NCBI GenBank assembly: GCA_036752905.1
Contig: DAIORT010000019.1
Span: 1-12,727 of the forward strand
Origin: UBA4877 sp002399345
Lineage (GTDB): Bacteria; Bacillota; Thermoanaerobacteria; Thermoanaerobacterales; UBA4877
DNA: 12,727 nt
Direction of reading: 5' to 3'
Numbering within the stretch: the stretch's first letter is position 1; each line of letters begins with the position of its first letter. Positions 10,553 through 12,727 of this stretch are shown in pieces. Made by a program: the position numbers and the translations under genes. The notes beneath the pieces are model-generated. The model saw nothing but the letters and a program-made list of their open reading frames with translations. It ran no database searches and was not told the DNA's origin.

Positions 10553-12727
10553 ATGGCTTTGACAAAGTTTACAAAAGATGTGAGTTATCATCAGAAATTA
10601 TCTAACAGGCCAAATTCAACAGATGGATTAACAGCAGATGTAATTAAACAGAGATTTGACCAAGGCGTAAATGATGTAAAGGATTATATAAATAATACTT
10701 TGACGACAGAGGCAGATTCACATTTTCAAACATTGGATGATGATATGGAAAACCATAATCATGATAACAGATATTACACTAAAGAACAGCAAGATGCCTC
10801 TGATAATGCACAAAATCAAGCATTGGAAGAACATAAAGCAAGTGGCGACCATGACGATAGGTATTATACTAAAACCGAATTAGGAGATACAGCGTCAGAG
10901 GAGAGCGGAGCTTCTAAAATTGGGGCTGAGCCATTGGGTGAAGACAGCGGAAATACCACAATGTCTAATATGTTATGGTTAAAAGAACAGATTAACACTA
11001 CCGCAATAGGTAGCATCCCGGATAGTAGTATAACAGACGTAAAATTAAGTGATGATCCGACGCAGATAAAATCAAGATTTGCCTCACACTTAATCCCGCA
11101 TAGTACTCTCCATGGAGATACACTTGCCAATATTGTAAGTATAGGTAATACAGAGAAGAAAGCTGTAGCTGTAGGATTAAAAGGCAGAACAGTAATTAAT
11201 TTGCTGGGGAATATTGGTGATTGTGAAAATACAGGTATATGGAATATAACAAATCAAGTAACACTATCTTTAGATTCTACAAGCAAAGTCTTTGGCAGTA
11301 ATTCGCTCAAATCTGTAGTAGCAACTGGTTATGGAGAGCATTATATAGATTTTTACCTTACTCAAAAAGCTACTAAGGGCAACTATTATTGCTTTTCTGT
11401 ATATGTAAAACCAGTTGTTGGTAAAGCAATTCTAAGGAATATAAATGTAGGTGAAAGTACTACATTTTTAGGTAGTGCTATTGCTAGTAACTCATCTATA
11501 TATAGCCGAATTTTCGTAAAGGGTCGCTATTTAGATGATACTACACTGCTTATATTGAGGATACAGCATTTAAACTCTGCTGGAGAGGCTTTATTCACTG
11601 GCTCAACTGAAGAATTAAATTTTGATGGTATTATGGTTAATGAAATTACAGAAGAAGAATATAACGATGCCAACTATAAGCCACCAGAGTATGTGAATAG
11701 TGATGTAAGTGCGACCAACCCTGTGGTTAAAAGCTGTGGGAAGAATTTGTTTGACGGTATATTTGAAAGTGGCAGTTTTGCAGATGGCAATGGTGCTGAA
11801 CATACAGATTTAGATTATAAGCGTAATAAAAATAAATATATACTTGTTAAAGCTAATACACAGTATGTACACAATATGACTGGCACAAGTTATGTATTTT
11901 TCTATGATAAGAATAAAGCTTTTATAGGGTTAGCGACAGGTTCTAATCAATTTGTAACTCCTGCAAAAACTACATATATAAACTTTTGTTTGAATGACCT
12001 TAACAATAATAATATTCAGCTTGAAGAAGGCTCTGTAGCTACTGATTATGAACCATATCAAGGCAAAGAGATACGAGTACCATATACTTTGCGTGAATGT
12101 GGTGGAGCGCGGGATGAAATAACAAAGGATGGAAAGGTTATCGGGCGTATAGGGTACAAGGTTTTGGATGGGAGTTTAGGATGGAGTTATAGTGGTGGAG
12201 ATGCCGAATATAAGGAAGCATATGTTAATGGCATGGATACTAATGTTATATCCGGAGAAGAGTTTTGTATTAAATATAATGGTAAAATTCTGTCACACAG
12301 TTCTGAATTTGCCAATGATACAGTTTACTATGCAACAATTGGGCGTATTATTGTTCGTATTCCTAATTTAGATTCAGGCTGGGGGCCTGACTATACGCCA
12401 ACGCCAGAGGAAATAAAAGCATATTTCTATGGATGGAAAATGTATGATTCAGAAACTTATACTGCTGATGAGGCTTTATCTTCCGGCATCTACAATGGTA
12501 CAGGTACTAAAGACTGGATAAGGCTTGTTGGTGAAAGGGTTATTGTTGCCGCATGCCCCAAAACTAGTTATAGCGCATATACTCCATACCGCCTGTATTA
12601 TCAATTAACACAGCCTAAAATAGAAGATATACCTCCAATATTACTCCCTGTGCCTCCACAAGGCTCAATTTCCGTGGACAGCAATATTATGCCGCTACTC
12701 AATTATGAGCTTATGGACAACGCAAGG
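10553..12727 (+). CDS. Tail fibre / receptor-binding protein, partial (runs off the right edge)
   Basis: Starts at ATG 10553 after GTGAGGTG, 10 bp downstream of the hub stop, and stays open for 725 codons with no stop before the edge. The N-terminus (residues 1-60) is helical, likely the particle-attachment part. Two copies of the tail-fibre repeat follow: HNHDNRYYTKEQQ (68-80) and HDDRYYTKTEL (100-110). The middle has beta-sandwich-like segments (around 225-360 and 395-500), the second ending in LEEGSVATDYEPYQG, a phrase common in Firmicute phage fibres. After that comes GGARDEITKDGKVIGRIGY (about 521-540), also typical of such fibres, then a Tyr/Gly-rich region. The protein should trimerise and bind the host surface. 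The C-terminal tip or a peptidase/chaperone domain would lie beyond the window. Confidence 0.85.
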   Translation, partial: MALTKFTKDVSYHQKLSNRPNSTDGLTADVIKQRFDQGVNDVKDYINNTLTTEADSHFQTLDDDMENHNHDNRYYTKEQQDASDNAQNQALEEHKASGDHDDRYYTKTELGDTASEESGASKIGAEPLGEDSGNTTMSNMLWLKEQINTTAIGSIPDSSITDVKLSDDPTQIKSRFASHLIPHSTLHGDTLANIVSIGNTEKKAVAVGLKGRTVINLLGNIGDCENTGIWNITNQVTLSLDSTSKVFGSNSLKSVVATGYGEHYIDFYLTQKATKGNYYCFSVYVKPVVGKAILRNINVGESTTFLGSAIASNSSIYSRIFVKGRYLDDTTLLILRIQHLNSAGEALFTGSTEELNFDGIMVNEITEEEYNDANYKPPEYVNSDVSATNPVVKSCGKNLFDGIFESGSFADGNGAEHTDLDYKRNKNKYILVKANTQYVHNMTGTSYVFFYDKNKAFIGLATGSNQFVTPAKTTYINFCLNDLNNNNIQLEEGSVATDYEPYQGKEIRVPYTLRECGGARDEITKDGKVIGRIGYKVLDGSLGWSYSGGDAEYKEAYVNGMDTNVISGEEFCIKYNGKILSHSSEFANDTVYYATIGRIIVRIPNLDSGWGPDYTPTPEEIKAYFYGWKMYDSETYTADEALSSGIYNGTGTKDWIRLVGERVIVAACPKTSYSAYTPYRLYYQLTQPKIEDIPPILLPVPPQGSISVDSNIMPLLNYELMDNAR

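Noticed and set aside
10558..10563. TTGACA near the start of the fibre gene as a promoter -35
   Set aside because: It is inside coding sequence and no -10 box follows at the right distance; also seen by chance near 8384.
1..12727. CRISPR array, insertion sequence or attachment site
   Set aside because: No regularly spaced repeats, transposase, terminal inverted repeats or integrase were seen on either strand.

Overview
The window is the head and upper tail part of the late gene block of a tailed bacteriophage or prophage. The host is probably a low-GC Firmicute, most likely in the Clostridia. The grounds are AT-rich coding sequence with many ATA, AGA and AGG codons, strong AGGAGG-type ribosome binding sites, one clear TTG start, and structural proteins of Firmicute phage type. 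No integrase, repressor, lysis or replication gene lies in the window, so prophage and free phage cannot be told apart.

Layout. Bases 1-733 hold two small unrecognised genes on the minus strand, separated and followed by GC-rich hairpin segments that share sequence words. They are read from a near-consensus minus-strand promoter at 799-827 that carries a tandem 12-bp repeat between its -35 and -10 boxes. Bases 830-1089 hold a perfect -10 box on the plus strand, a 20-codon mini-ORF and a small hairpin. From 1090 to the right edge everything is on the plus strand in the order of the P22 head-tail operon: small terminase (gp3 type), large terminase, two small accessory genes, portal (P22 type), a 46-residue protein, scaffold, coat, a probable decoration protein, a small C2H2 zinc-finger protein, a gp4-like head-tail adaptor, a gp10-like tail hub, and a tail fibre that runs off the right edge. 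No tape-measure or major tail tube gene lies between adaptor and fibre, which fits a short-tailed (podovirus-like) particle.

How it works together. The terminase pair cuts and pumps DNA through the portal into a shell of coat protein assembled on the scaffold. The decoration protein probably binds the shell, the adaptor and hub close the portal, and the fibre contacts the host.

Two features are not explained by the proteins. First, the 447 bp between the terminase genes has no credible gene but holds a chain of long perfect or near-perfect helices: an 11-bp stem starting on the small terminase stop codon, a possible pseudoknot or switch, a three-way junction and a GC-rich 3' half. This looks like a structured RNA of about 400 nt that I cannot assign to a known family, and it is the best candidate here for something undescribed. 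Second, four terminator-like hairpins sit at the gene ends that bracket exactly the scaffold, coat and decoration genes, which suggests expression control by partial termination or mRNA end protection. The last of these can compete with pairing over the next ribosome binding site.
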